DNA of 64,000 nucleotides from Lachnospiraceae bacterium (GCA_028693165.1 JAQUVX010000007.1:113432-177431), one strand, 5' to 3'; shown: positions 1 to 8,453, numbered from the stretch's first letter. The notes: generated by a model from the letters alone, not told the origin. Program-made: numbers and translations.

Positions 1-734
1 GTTCCATCATATTTCAGACGGGCATAGGCATCTTCCTCCAGACGTTTTGAAATCTCGCCCGGACGTTTTGATAATCTTCCACCTGCTAATGCACTATAGG
101 GTGTCATGGCAATATTCTGGTCGTAACAAAAGGATGCCATTTCTCTTTCCTCTTCCCTTGCAATCAGGTTATAATGTCCCTGAACTGACACAAATTCTGC
201 AAAACCATGCTCTCTTGCATAGAAGTTCGCTTTTGCAAGCTGCCAGGTAAAACAGTTCGAAATCCCAATATAGCGAACTTTCCCGGCCTTAACCACTTGA
301 TGGAGTCCATCCATGATTTTTTCCATCGGTGTATGATAATCCCACATATGATAAATATAGAGGTCTACATAATCCATTCCTAAATTAGCAAGACTTTTAT
401 TTAGAGAATGCTCAATGTGCTGTTGTCCGCTGATTCCTGCATCGATTTCATCCTGGGAGCGAGGTAAAAATTTAGTAGCAATCACATAATCGTTCCGATT
501 TGCAAAATCTCTTAAAGCCCTCCCTACAAACTGTTCGCTGGTTCCGTTCTGGTAAGCAATGGCTGTATCAAAGAAATTGATCCCTTTTTCCAAACCATAC
601 TTCACAATTTCTCGCGTCTTAAGTTCATCCACGGTCCAACTGTGCTGTCCCGCCGAACGATTTCCAAATCCCATGCATCCCATACAAATGCGGGATACTG
701 TTAAATCTGATTTTCCTAAGTTTATGTACTTCAT
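1..734 (-). CDS. Aldo/keto reductase (3' end beyond the window)
   Basis: This is an NAD(P)H-dependent aldo/keto reductase of the cytosolic TIM-barrel family, with about 244 residues visible before the window edge. The N-terminus MKYINLGKSDLTVSRICMGC is typical, followed by FFDTAIAYQNG (catalytic Asp and Tyr), DYVDLYIYHMWD (family His) and RYIGISN. The start at 734 follows a weak GAGAATAAGAA ribosome binding site. It is the last visible gene of a minus-strand run that begins with the flavodoxin and MATE genes, so it probably belongs to the same redox-related group. The substrate cannot be read from the sequence. The missing part is the C-terminal barrel end. Confidence 0.9.
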   Translation of the reverse strand, partial: MKYINLGKSDLTVSRICMGCMGFGNRSAGQHSWTVDELKTREIVKYGLEKGINFFDTAIAYQNGTSEQFVGRALRDFANRNDYVIATKFLPRSQDEIDAGISGQQHIEHSLNKSLANLGMDYVDLYIYHMWDYHTPMEKIMDGLHQVVKAGKVRYIGISNCFTWQLAKANFYAREHGFAEFVSVQGHYNLIAREEEREMASFCYDQNIAMTPYSALAGGRLSKRPGEISKRLEEDAYARLKYDG

Positions 735-760
735 TTCTTATTCTCCCTGTCAATCAGGCT

Positions 761-1576
761 CTAAAAACCAATTTCTCGCAACCAAGAAGCAATGCTTCCG
801 GTATCATTTACTCTGCGTCCGGACAGGACATTGGAATCAGGGCAAATACTTCTGATGGAACGTACACTGGAATCAATCCCACTGCTTCCGCTGGTGCAGA
901 ACGGCACGATCGTCTTTCCTGAAAAATCATAGGACTCCAAAAATGTATCAATCAGCTTTGGTTCCATTCCATACCAGATCGGATAACCCACAAATACGGT
1001 ATCATAGACTTCCATATTGGGTATTGTGGTGGTCAGAGCAGGCCTCGCATCCTGACTCTGTTCCCGCTGTGCTCTGTCAAGAGCAGCCTGATAGGAATCC
1101 GGATATGGGTCTGCTGCTTCCAGAGAAACAAGGGCAGCACCCGTATGCTCCTGTATTTTGGCCGCCGCCTGTGCTGTGGTCCCGGTCTTTGAAAAATATA
1201 CCACCAAAACATTTCCTGTATTCGTAATGTCTGTCTGAGCAGAAGACTCGGAAACCTCTCTGCTCTGAACCAGACTGTCCACGACCCACTTGCCATCAGC
1301 GTCCACCTGATATCCATCTGGAGTCACAGTATTAGCATACATCCAGCCCGATGCATCAAATGCATAGCACTCTGCAACTCCATCCTGATTTCCATCCAGC
1401 CACTGCCAAGATGGCGCAGCTTCCGTACCTGCATAATACTGTCCATTTCCAAGATCATACCTCCAGCCTGTACCAGTTCCATTCTGCTCCTCAGTCCAGC
1501 CAGCCGCCAACGCCGTAAACGCAGACAAAATTGTCATTACAACTACCACCAAAAACATTCTCATAATTTTTTTCAT
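761..1576 (-). CDS. Secreted flavodoxin-fold protein with N-terminal wall-binding-like region
   Basis: The 271-residue product has a signal peptide (MKKIMRMFLVVVVMTILSAF, probable cut after ALA), then about 80 residues rich in Trp, Gly and Tyr (GWRYDLGNGQYYAG, ASGWMYANTVTPDG) that look like choline/cell-wall-binding repeats. The C-terminal half is a flavodoxin: NVLVVYFSKTGTTAQAAAKI is the FMN phosphate loop, VFVGYPIWYGMEP and IVPFCTSGSSGI are the family's later strands and loops. ATG at 1576 is preferred over an upstream in-frame start because AGAGGT lies seven bases before it. Flavodoxins normally act in the cytosol with FMN as a one-electron carrier; an exported, possibly wall-attached one is unusual. 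The redox partner is unknown. Confidence 0.85.
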   Translation of the reverse strand: MKKIMRMFLVVVVMTILSAFTALAAGWTEEQNGTGTGWRYDLGNGQYYAGTEAAPSWQWLDGNQDGVAECYAFDASGWMYANTVTPDGYQVDADGKWVVDSLVQSREVSESSAQTDITNTGNVLVVYFSKTGTTAQAAAKIQEHTGAALVSLEAADPYPDSYQAALDRAQREQSQDARPALTTTIPNMEVYDTVFVGYPIWYGMEPKLIDTFLESYDFSGKTIVPFCTSGSSGIDSSVRSIRSICPDSNVLSGRRVNDTGSIASWLREIGF

Positions 1577-1605
1577 GTGTTTTACCTCTTTCAAATTGAA
1601 TTTTC

Positions 1606-2943
1606 TCAGACAACTTCAAACGCTTTCCATTTCCCCGATTTCCGGCGCCAGATAAAAACCACCGCACGGATTACCCAATCACTGACCATGGCAAGGGCAA
1701 TGCCAATCACACCCATTTGCAGAACAATCCCCAGCAGGTATGATAAAAACAGTCGCCCTGCTATCGTGGATATGACAGAAACATACATCGTAAATTTCAC
1801 GTCCCCCGCCGCTCGAAGCCCGTTGCTAAGCGCCCCGGAAAAAGGAAAAGCGACTGCATTAAACACATTGTGTATCAGCACCAGCCAGATTACAAGCCGC
1901 TTCGTCTGCGGCTCCAACGCATAGAACCGGAGGAACAGCGGCGTAAAAATAAGGATCAGAAGATTCCACGACGAGGACAGCCGGAGTGTTATTTTTGATA
2001 ATTTCGTGAAATAATAGTCTGCCGCCTCTATGTCCTTATTTCCCATGCATTGCCCGATGACGGTAATAAATGCAGGCCCCATTGCTACACCCGCCAGCGC
2101 CGCCAGGGACCAGATACTCTGCGCCACGCCATTCGCCGCAATTTGAACCGTACCAAAGAGCGCCGCAATGCTGCTGAGCGCCACTTTCACAAATTGAAAA
2201 ATCCCGTTTTCCACTCCGTTTGGTATGGCGAAATTCCATATCCGTCTCAGATAATCCGTATCCCATTTGAATATCCAACCGGCTGTATAAACCACCTCGT
2301 TCTTTTTCCGAAAGCACAGAACCGTAATGGCAGCCGCAGAAAATATCCTCGCAATCAGGGACGGCCATGCTACCCCCGCCACCCCTGCATGAAGTACGAA
2401 AACGCCAATCACATTCCCAATCACGTTCATGATATTTGACAGCACCGCTATGTACATGGTCACATTTGTCTTCCCAAGGCTCCGGTAAACTGCCGCACCC
2501 GAATGATAGACCGCCAGTGCCGGGTAAGAATAGGCGGAAATTTTCAGATAAGTGACACAGGCATCCATGACAGAATCCTCCACCTTGCCAAAAAGCAGTC
2601 GGAGCATCCCGTTCTTTCCTGCCAGCACCAATACCACAATCAAGAGGGAAAATACGGTTCCAAACATCAGGAGCTGGCTGGCAGACCTTCCTGCGCTCTC
2701 GGAATCCTTCCTGCCGATATACTGGCTGATTACAACAGCGCCACCGGATGCCAGCGCCGTGAACAGATAAATAAAAATTGTGTTAAACTGGTTTACCAGC
2801 GAAACTCCCGATACCGCCGCTTCCCCTGCATGACTGACAACGAGCGTATCTGCAATTCCTACAAGCATTACGAAAAGCTGCTCAAAAAACAACGGAATCA
2901 TCATTCTTTGCAGATCTTTTTCTGAAAACGGCATCTGCTTCAT
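1606..2943 (-). CDS. MATE family efflux transporter
   Basis: The 445-residue membrane protein has about twelve hydrophobic segments in two MATE halves. The N-terminus (FSEKDLQRMMIPLFFEQLFV, then VGIADTLVVSHAGEAAVSGV) is characteristic of the clostridial MatE group. MATE proteins export cationic drugs or metabolites using a sodium or proton gradient. ATG at 2943 is chosen because AGGAG lies seven bases upstream; a TTG further up has no such site. The gene follows the frameshifted flavodoxin by ten bases and precedes the secreted flavodoxin by 29 bases, so the three look co-transcribed. The exported substrate is not predictable. Confidence 0.92.
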   Translation of the reverse strand: MKQMPFSEKDLQRMMIPLFFEQLFVMLVGIADTLVVSHAGEAAVSGVSLVNQFNTIFIYLFTALASGGAVVISQYIGRKDSESAGRSASQLLMFGTVFSLLIVVLVLAGKNGMLRLLFGKVEDSVMDACVTYLKISAYSYPALAVYHSGAAVYRSLGKTNVTMYIAVLSNIMNVIGNVIGVFVLHAGVAGVAWPSLIARIFSAAAITVLCFRKKNEVVYTAGWIFKWDTDYLRRIWNFAIPNGVENGIFQFVKVALSSIAALFGTVQIAANGVAQSIWSLAALAGVAMGPAFITVIGQCMGNKDIEAADYYFTKLSKITLRLSSSWNLLILIFTPLFLRFYALEPQTKRLVIWLVLIHNVFNAVAFPFSGALSNGLRAAGDVKFTMYVSVISTIAGRLFLSYLLGIVLQMGVIGIALAMVSDWVIRAVVFIWRRKSGKWKAFEVV

Positions 2944-2953
2944 CGTGCGTCTC

Positions 2954-3678
2954 CTATTTTGATTCTTCTTCAAGGTTCAAGCCAAGACTGTTTACCCATT
3001 CCATCACGGTATCCTGAGAAGCACTGCCGCTTAAGCGTTCGCCGGGAAGCCACTGGGCATCGCCTGTAAGCTGCTCCAGATTGGCTGCGCTGGAACCTAT
3101 GCCGCTGCTGCCGGAGGTGCAGAAGGGCACAATGGTTTTGCCGGAGAAATTATAGCTCTCCATAAACGTGCTGACGATTCTCGGTGCTTCTCCCCACCAG
3201 ATCGGATAACCGATCAATAAGATTGTATACTGCTCCATGTTCTCCACACTGCCGGAAATGGCAGGGCGGGCGTACGGATCGTTCATCTCAATGGTCGTAC
3301 GGCTGTTGTTATCGCTGTAATTAAGGTCTGCGTCCGTGTAGGGAACTTCGGGAACAATCTCATAAAGATCTGCATTCAGACCGTTTGCAATCTGTTCCGC
3401 TACGCTCTTTGTCGTATTCGTGGCCGAGAAGTAAGCAACCAGAACGTTGCTATTTGATGTGCCGGGAACCTTCGTTTCCTCTGACTGGCTTTCGGGAGCA
3501 TCCGTACTCTCAGCACCTGCACTGCTGGTTTAGTTTCAGTTTCTTCAATGTTTGTCGTACTTTCTGCCGAAGTATCTTCCGTGGACGGCTGCGCCAACTG
3601 GCTTGCAGAATTGCTGCAGCCAGCAAGCCCCAAAATCATAACCAAAGAGAGTAAACTCGCACTTATTTTTTTCATCAT
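2954..3678 (-). pseudogene. Flavodoxin-like lipoprotein gene broken by a frameshift
   Basis: The 5' part encodes a lipoprotein signal (MKKISASLLSLVMILGLAGC, Cys at the lipobox) and a Ser/Thr-rich linker, starting at 3678 behind GGAGG. The reading frame then fails: in this frame the protein loses similarity after NIEETETKPA, while the neighbouring frame opens after a TAA at 3530-3532 and continues as AGAESTDAPESQSEETKVPG, then the FMN loop VLVAYFSATNTTKSVAEQIA and YPIWWGEAPR. The whole interval is 725 bases, not a multiple of three, which fits one inserted or lost base between about 3490 and 3532. It sits between the lipobox-less flavodoxin and a MATE gene. It may be a true pseudogene or a sequencing error. 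Confidence 0.85.
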
Positions 3679-3694
3679 AAAATCCTCCAATTTT

Positions 3695-4468
3695 TTATTC
3701 TGCCAGCGAGAACGTGATTTCTTCGCGGCTGTCAAGATTGTCAAATACAGAAAGGTCAGAAGTGACTCTGCCAATCGTAATCTTGATGGCCGTTTCTGTC
3801 TGTGTATTGGTTTCCGATATTCCTATCTCTGTAAGCCATGCGTCTATGGTATCCTGCGCATTTGGCGCATCCTGTGCCTCAATCGCAATTCCCTTCAAAG
3901 AAACAGCCGCATGGCTTGCTTTTGCAATGGTCTGATAACTGCTTCCAGCGCCATAACCATCGTGAGTACAAAATGGTATGACCGTTTTTCCAGTTAAATC
4001 ATAATCCTTCAAAAAGGACATCACGGCCTGCGGAACACCCGTTGCCCATACCGGATAGCCCACAAATACCGTATCATAGGCAGAAAGATCCAGATCACTG
4101 GTTTTGAGCTTCGGCAGATCATTACGGTTCATTTCATCATGATTTACATCCCGCAGTTCATCAAAGTCTGTCGTATATGAAGTGACCGTCTCAATCCGAT
4201 GAAGATCACCTCCAACTTTCCCCGCTATCATATTGGCAATATACTCCGTTGTACCATAACGAAGATTACCATCCGCCACGATGCTTGCCGAGGTTGTGGC
4301 ATCCACATCAGCGGGATATTCCGTATTCCCCCAGCGTGAGAAATAGACAATCAAAGTGTTATTTGACGCTTGTCCGCCGTTTTCCTGCAATGGATTTGCT
4401 TCACTGCCCCAGGCCGTCAGCAAAAAAAGCATACAAAAAACGAGCAGCGCCGATTGCATTCGTTTCAT
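3695..4468 (-). CDS. Exported flavodoxin with lost lipobox Cys and truncated C-terminal domain
   Basis: The 257-residue product begins with a membrane-export signal ending LFLLTAWGSEA: this matches a lipobox except that Cys+1 is Trp20 (codon TGG at 4409-4411). The flavodoxin domain follows: TLIVYFSRWGNTEYPADVDA, then an insertion holding TSASIV and YGTTEYIANMIA, VFVGYPVWATGVP, and VIPFCTHDGYGAGSS. After the flavodoxin, about 32 residues (IKITIGRVTSDLSVFDNLDS) resemble the first strands of a cyclophilin-like (Cyclophil_like2) domain, then the protein stops. Flavodoxin plus a full cyclophilin-like domain is a known combination, so the tail looks truncated. ATG at 4468 has GGAGG six bases upstream. 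Electron transfer outside the membrane is inferred, not shown. Confidence 0.82.
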   Translation of the reverse strand: MKRMQSALLVFCMLFLLTAWGSEANPLQENGGQASNNTLIVYFSRWGNTEYPADVDATTSASIVADGNLRYGTTEYIANMIAGKVGGDLHRIETVTSYTTDFDELRDVNHDEMNRNDLPKLKTSDLDLSAYDTVFVGYPVWATGVPQAVMSFLKDYDLTGKTVIPFCTHDGYGAGSSYQTIAKASHAAVSLKGIAIEAQDAPNAQDTIDAWLTEIGISETNTQTETAIKITIGRVTSDLSVFDNLDSREEITFSLAE

Positions 4469-4494
4469 AGATTACCTCCTTTTATGGTTGCAAA

Positions 4495-4543
4495 AATGCA
4501 GGTGCCAAAATCAAAGCCTTCGCCTGATCTCTACACCTGCATT
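4495..4543 (-). terminator. Hairpin downstream of the LysR gene
   Basis: AATGCAGGTG and CACCTGCATT form a perfect ten-base-pair stem around a long loop; on the minus strand the stem is followed by TTTTTGC. It lies between the LysR gene and the flavodoxin gene and would separate their transcripts. Confidence 0.6.
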
Positions 4544-4580
4544 ATATTTTTTTACCTGCTTCATATCAAATACTTAATTT

Positions 4581-5471
4581 TTATGGTTTCCCAATGCCTA
4601 AAAAGCATTGGATATGTTCCATGAATTTTGTGGCAGCCAAGCTGAACGGCTGCCCACGTTTCCATGCCAGAACACTGGTTGCTGTCAGCGGGGGAATCAG
4701 TGGCCTGTATGCAATCTTTGATTGATCCAAAAACGGCAGGGCACCTTCAATCACCAGCGCATACGCCAATCCGCCATTGACCATGATTGCGCTGTTTGTA
4801 CTTAAATTACTGGTAAAAACAACATTCAGCTTATCATGGTAGCTGCCAAACCAGCTTGCCAATTCATTCTGCACATTCATACGCCGTGGGAGAATCAGGG
4901 GCAACGCAGATAAATCCTTTGCGGTTACGGCTTCTTTCTCTGAGAGCGGGTCATCCGAACGCATGAGAACCACCCAGTTTTCTCTTATATTCAAACGAAT
5001 AAAATCGTACTTTTCCATGTCAATCGGCTCAAGAAGCAAGCCAATATCCAGAAGCCCCTTATCCATCTGTTCTTTTACCAAATCTGCCGTGGCTGTAAAA
5101 ATATCGAAGCTGACGCGGGAATATTTTTGCCGAAAGGCATCCACCAATTCCGGAAGAAGCTGTACCGCCGCCATTTCTCCGCAGCCAATGGAAATTTTTC
5201 CTTCCACCTGCTCATCCTGCTCCACCAATTCCTTTTCCGTTTTATCCACAAGCTGCAATATTTCTTCCGCACGGCGGCGAAGAAGGATTCCTTCATTGGT
5301 TAATTTGATTTTCCGTGTTCCCCGGTCAAATAGCTTTACACCAAGTTCTTCCTCCATCTGAGCGAGCTGACGGGAAAGGGTTGGTTGTGTGATATGTAAA
5401 ATTTCTGAGGCTTTCGTGATGCTCTCTTCCCTGACTACCATCAGAAAATAGCGAAGAACTCTGATTTCCAT
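4581..5471 (-). CDS. LysR family transcriptional regulator
   Basis: The 296-residue protein has the LysR winged helix-turn-helix at residues 1-60 (MEIRVLRYFLMVVREESITK, TQPTLSRQLAQMEEELGVKL) and a periplasmic-binding-protein-like effector domain from about residue 90. ATG at 5471 is preferred because GGAGGAG precedes it by seven bases; the TTG at 5486 lies inside that site. LysR proteins bind DNA as tetramers and respond to a small ligand. It lies just upstream of the flavodoxin/MATE/aldo-keto reductase run on the same strand and is a plausible activator of it. In many clostridia LysR genes neighbour flavodoxins and aldo/keto reductases. The ligand is unknown. Confidence 0.92.
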   Translation of the reverse strand: MEIRVLRYFLMVVREESITKASEILHITQPTLSRQLAQMEEELGVKLFDRGTRKIKLTNEGILLRRRAEEILQLVDKTEKELVEQDEQVEGKISIGCGEMAAVQLLPELVDAFRQKYSRVSFDIFTATADLVKEQMDKGLLDIGLLLEPIDMEKYDFIRLNIRENWVVLMRSDDPLSEKEAVTAKDLSALPLILPRRMNVQNELASWFGSYHDKLNVVFTSNLSTNSAIMVNGGLAYALVIEGALPFLDQSKIAYRPLIPPLTATSVLAWKRGQPFSLAATKFMEHIQCFLGIGKP

Positions 5472-5570
5472 AAAAGGCTCCTCCAATTAATCCGCCATAA
5501 CAAAAATAAGCTGTACAATGCAGTCATTATAGCACGACCAGATCAATTTTTCTACGACAAGAAGCATCAC

Positions 5571-6917
5571 TTATAAATCCCGCCCCACTCCCAAATTTCT
5601 CTGTTCCCTATAGACAAGTGCAATCGAAAGCAGCAATGCCAATGCGTCGCTGACCGGCTGCGCCACAAAAATGCCGTTAATCCCCCAAAGCTTGGGAAAG
5701 ATATAAATAAACGGGATTAAGAACAGAATCTGCCGGAGGCAGGTAATCACGATGGAGGGAACAGGCTTGGCAATCGACTGAAAGAATGTCGTTGCGAGCA
5801 TGACAAATCCCAGGACCGGCGTGATACAAAAATTGGTTCGCAGTCCCGTAACTCCAAGCTCCAGCATTTCTTCCGAAGCACCAAACGCGCATAGAATGGC
5901 TTCCGGAAAGAACATGACAATCAGCCAGATGATACAGGTAACGCCTACTGAAAAAGCCGAGGCCTGATACAGCGTAGCCATCACTCTCCTGTATTTTTTT
6001 GCGCCGAAATTGTTGCCAACGATCGGCTGAATTCCCTGGCTGATACCGCTTGCAGGCATAATTACAAATGTCATAATGCTTGCAACCGCGGCGTACACGC
6101 TGATCGCCGTGTCCGAACCATATTTTCCTAATTGACTGTTATAAACAAGGCTGATCAGTCCCATCGCCATTTGTGCGATCCAAAAAGCAAAGCCACAGGA
6201 TATGATTTTTCCGGAAAGTTCAAAATCAAAAGAGAATGTTTCTCGTTCTATCTCCACCTTCGTGTAACCTTTGAAAATCAGATATGCGCCAAACAGTGCG
6301 GAGAGAAGTTGTCCTATGACAGTCGCCCAGGCCGCGCCCGTCACACCCCAGCCCAAAACTGCCACAAACACAGCATCCAGGATGATGTTCGTTACCGCAC
6401 CGATTCCGGTGACGCACATCTCCAGAACCGGCTTTCCGGAAACACGCACAAAATCACAAAAGACCTGCGTAAGTCCCTGAAACAGACAGCCAAGTGTAAC
6501 AATCCGATAATATTCAAACGCATACTCGTATGCCGTTTCTGTTACTCCAAAGATCTTGAGGATCGGATTTGCAAACAGAATCAGAAGCACAGACAGAAGA
6601 ATTTCAGAAACAGCGACTAAGATCAATGCATTTCCAAAGGTACGGTTCATATTTTTCTGCTCGCCTTGTCCCGCAAACAGGCTGAACAGGGAGGAACCGC
6701 CCGCGCTGCAGGTAAGCCCGAAAGCCATCATCATGTAGGAAAGTGGAAAGCAGATGGATAGTCCGGCCAATGCGGAAATGCCATTAAAATTTCCTACGAA
6801 TATACGGTCAACGATATTATAAATTGCTGTAATCAGAAGTGAAATCGCCGCCGGGATCGAATACTTCAAAATCATAGGGAATAATTTCCCTGTCGAAAAA
6901 TCATTTGTCTCATTCAT
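5571..6917 (-). CDS. MATE family efflux transporter, MarR-linked
   Basis: The 448-residue membrane protein starts MNETNDFSTGKLFPMILKYS, with the clostridial MATE signature ALAGLSICFPLSYMMMAFG and many hydrophobic helices in two pseudo-repeats. It is a drug or metabolite antiporter of the inner membrane. An AGAGGT site precedes the start. It follows the MarR gene on the same strand, and a copy of the MarR-like palindrome lies 30 bases upstream of its start, so MarR repression is likely, with an inducing toxic compound as signal. It is a paralogue, not a near-identical copy, of the MATE gene near 2.2 kb. Confidence 0.92.
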   Translation of the reverse strand: MNETNDFSTGKLFPMILKYSIPAAISLLITAIYNIVDRIFVGNFNGISALAGLSICFPLSYMMMAFGLTCSAGGSSLFSLFAGQGEQKNMNRTFGNALILVAVSEILLSVLLILFANPILKIFGVTETAYEYAFEYYRIVTLGCLFQGLTQVFCDFVRVSGKPVLEMCVTGIGAVTNIILDAVFVAVLGWGVTGAAWATVIGQLLSALFGAYLIFKGYTKVEIERETFSFDFELSGKIISCGFAFWIAQMAMGLISLVYNSQLGKYGSDTAISVYAAVASIMTFVIMPASGISQGIQPIVGNNFGAKKYRRVMATLYQASAFSVGVTCIIWLIVMFFPEAILCAFGASEEMLELGVTGLRTNFCITPVLGFVMLATTFFQSIAKPVPSIVITCLRQILFLIPFIYIFPKLWGINGIFVAQPVSDALALLLSIALVYREQRNLGVGRDL

Positions 6918-6946
6918 GTTTCATTACCTCTCTTTCGATTTAATAA

Positions 6947-6960
6947 GTTAGTTTCCTAAG
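6947..6960. promoter_or_regulatory. Predicted MarR operator upstream of the MATE gene
   Basis: GTTAGTTTCCTAAG is identical in 13 of 14 bases to the perfect palindrome upstream of the MarR gene. It lies 30 bases before the MATE start codon, where bound repressor would block transcription. Confidence 0.65.
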
Positions 6961-6998
6961 TATTGGTGCGAAAATTTTGGATAACACATCTGAAATTT

Positions 6999-7427
6999 TC
7001 ATTCAGACAGGTTATCCATCATTTTCTCGATCACCTTGAAAAAGACCTGTAAGTCCGCTTCGGGAATGTCTCTTACAAGCGATTCCTCCAATGCGGTCAA
7101 ATCTCCTATAACCTGCTCTTGATACCGCAGGGCTTTCTCCGTTACAACAATCTTTTTCAGGCGATTGTCATAAGCCGTCGGCTCACGGACAATCAGCCCG
7201 TTCTTTTCCATCTGCTTCAACAATTCGGTTGCAGTAGACGGACGTATGCTGTATTCTTCCTCAAGATCTTTCTGGAATATATCTTCTGTCTGCGCAAGCA
7301 GGAAGTGAAGCGTTCTTCCCTGCGAGCCGCTGAACTCTTTCCGTGACGAAAGCATATCCAACTTCCTGCGCAGCTTGTTCGAAAGCTTGCTGACATACCT
7401 TGCGGCACTTTGTGTAAGAGAAATCAT
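6999..7427 (-). CDS. MarR family transcriptional regulator
   Basis: The 142-residue protein has the MarR winged-helix core: EFSGSQGRTLHFLLAQ, then FQKDLEEEYSIRPSTATELL as the recognition helix region, and GLIVREPTAYDNRLKKIVVT as the wing. MarR dimers usually repress an adjacent exporter and are released by small phenolic or other toxic ligands. ATG at 7427 is chosen because AAAGGTG lies six bases upstream and the alternative TTG start would lie over the operator. The gene has its own promoter with a palindromic site overlapping the start of the transcript, which suggests autorepression together with control of the downstream MATE gene. Confidence 0.92.
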   Translation of the reverse strand: MISLTQSAARYVSKLSNKLRRKLDMLSSRKEFSGSQGRTLHFLLAQTEDIFQKDLEEEYSIRPSTATELLKQMEKNGLIVREPTAYDNRLKKIVVTEKALRYQEQVIGDLTALEESLVRDIPEADLQVFFKVIEKMMDNLSE

Positions 7428-7440
7428 GGCGTGCACCTTT

Positions 7441-7454
7441 CTTAGTTTCCTAAG
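7441..7454. promoter_or_regulatory. Predicted MarR operator (perfect palindrome) at the MarR promoter
   Basis: CTTAGTTTCCTAAG is a perfect inverted repeat of CTTAG around TTTC. It begins two bases downstream of the predicted -10 box and recurs upstream of the MATE gene with one difference. This is the usual layout for an autoregulated MarR repressor. Confidence 0.72.
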
Positions 7455-7456
7455 CA

Positions 7457-7485
7457 ATTCTACTTCTAATCGCTTTCTTTGTCAA
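7457..7485 (-). promoter_or_regulatory. Sigma-A type promoter of the MarR gene
   Basis: Read on the minus strand, TTGACA (7480-7485) and TAGAAT (7457-7462) are separated by exactly 17 bases. The predicted operator follows immediately downstream. Confidence 0.75.
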
Positions 7486-7490
7486 GTATA

Positions 7491-8453
7491 TTAGCCATGA
7501 TAAAGTTCTTCAATTGCTGTCTTTCGCGGAATCGCCGGAATGCCGCCTCTCTTCTGCACACACAGTGCAGCCACAGCATTGCCAAATCGTGCACATTCCT
7601 TCAGATTGTCCCATGATCGGTTTTCCAGTTTGTCATCCTGTCTTAACAGGGCACTTAAAAATCCGCCCCAGAAGGAGTCTCCCGCACCTGTTGTATCCAC
7701 TGTTTTCACAAGATAGCCGGGTACGATTTCAAATCGATCCCGTATTCCGAGCAATACGCCTTCCCGTCCCAACGTAATCGCCGCCAGTCGGGGTCCCATG
7801 TTCAGTAAGGCTTCCAGCGCCTTTGGATATTCCGTTTCTCCTGTCAGCAGCAGGCTTTCCTCATCGGATACTTTCATGATGTCTGCATACGAGATGACCG
7901 ATTTCATGGTCTCCACGGCTGTGGTTACATCCTTCCAAAGGGAGGCTCTGTAATTTGGATCGTAGGAAATCAGCGCACCTGCTGCTTTTGCGATCCGGAT
8001 TGCTTCTAATGTAGCGGATCTTGCAGGCTCATCCGTCAGGGATAAGGAACCATAGTGGAACACCTTGCAGGATTCCAGCAAGTCCCGATTCAGCTCCTCT
8101 TTGCGCAGTCTGGTATCTGCTCCCGGCTTTCTCGCAAAGGAAAATTCCCGTTCTCCGCTCGAATTGATTTCTACAAACGCCAGTGTCGTGAAGCATTCCT
8201 CATCCTCAATGATATAGTCCGTACAGATTCCTTCCTGCTCCAGCGTCTGTTTCAGAAAAGCACCGTGCATATCTTTGCCGACCTTGCCTACAAATGCAGT
8301 CTTGTACCCCATATGACTGGCTGCGGTCAAAAGATTCGCAGGTGCCCCTCCTGGATTCTGTTCAAACAGTTTCTGACCGCCCTTGCTGATACCTGCCTCC
8401 GTAAAGTCTATGAGCAATTCTCCCAATGCAACGATATCAACCTCTTTTTCCAT
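7491..8453 (-). CDS. PfkB-family sugar kinase, probable fructokinase
   Basis: The 320-residue kinase belongs to the ribokinase/PfkB family. PGGAPANLLTAASHMGYKTA is the substrate-lid glycine motif and VDTTGAGDSFWGGFLSALL carries the catalytic Asp and anion hole. The overall pattern (EREFSFARKPGAD, YDPNYRASLW) is that of fructokinases. It phosphorylates a free sugar, probably fructose to fructose-6-phosphate, in the cytosol with ATP. Its start overlaps the end of the symporter gene by 17 bases, so it is translationally coupled. In this operon the fructose would come from the dehydrogenase acting on a polyol. Another ketose is possible. Confidence 0.88.
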   Translation of the reverse strand: MEKEVDIVALGELLIDFTEAGISKGGQKLFEQNPGGAPANLLTAASHMGYKTAFVGKVGKDMHGAFLKQTLEQEGICTDYIIEDEECFTTLAFVEINSSGEREFSFARKPGADTRLRKEELNRDLLESCKVFHYGSLSLTDEPARSATLEAIRIAKAAGALISYDPNYRASLWKDVTTAVETMKSVISYADIMKVSDEESLLLTGETEYPKALEALLNMGPRLAAITLGREGVLLGIRDRFEIVPGYLVKTVDTTGAGDSFWGGFLSALLRQDDKLENRSWDNLKECARFGNAVAALCVQKRGGIPAIPRKTAIEELYHG

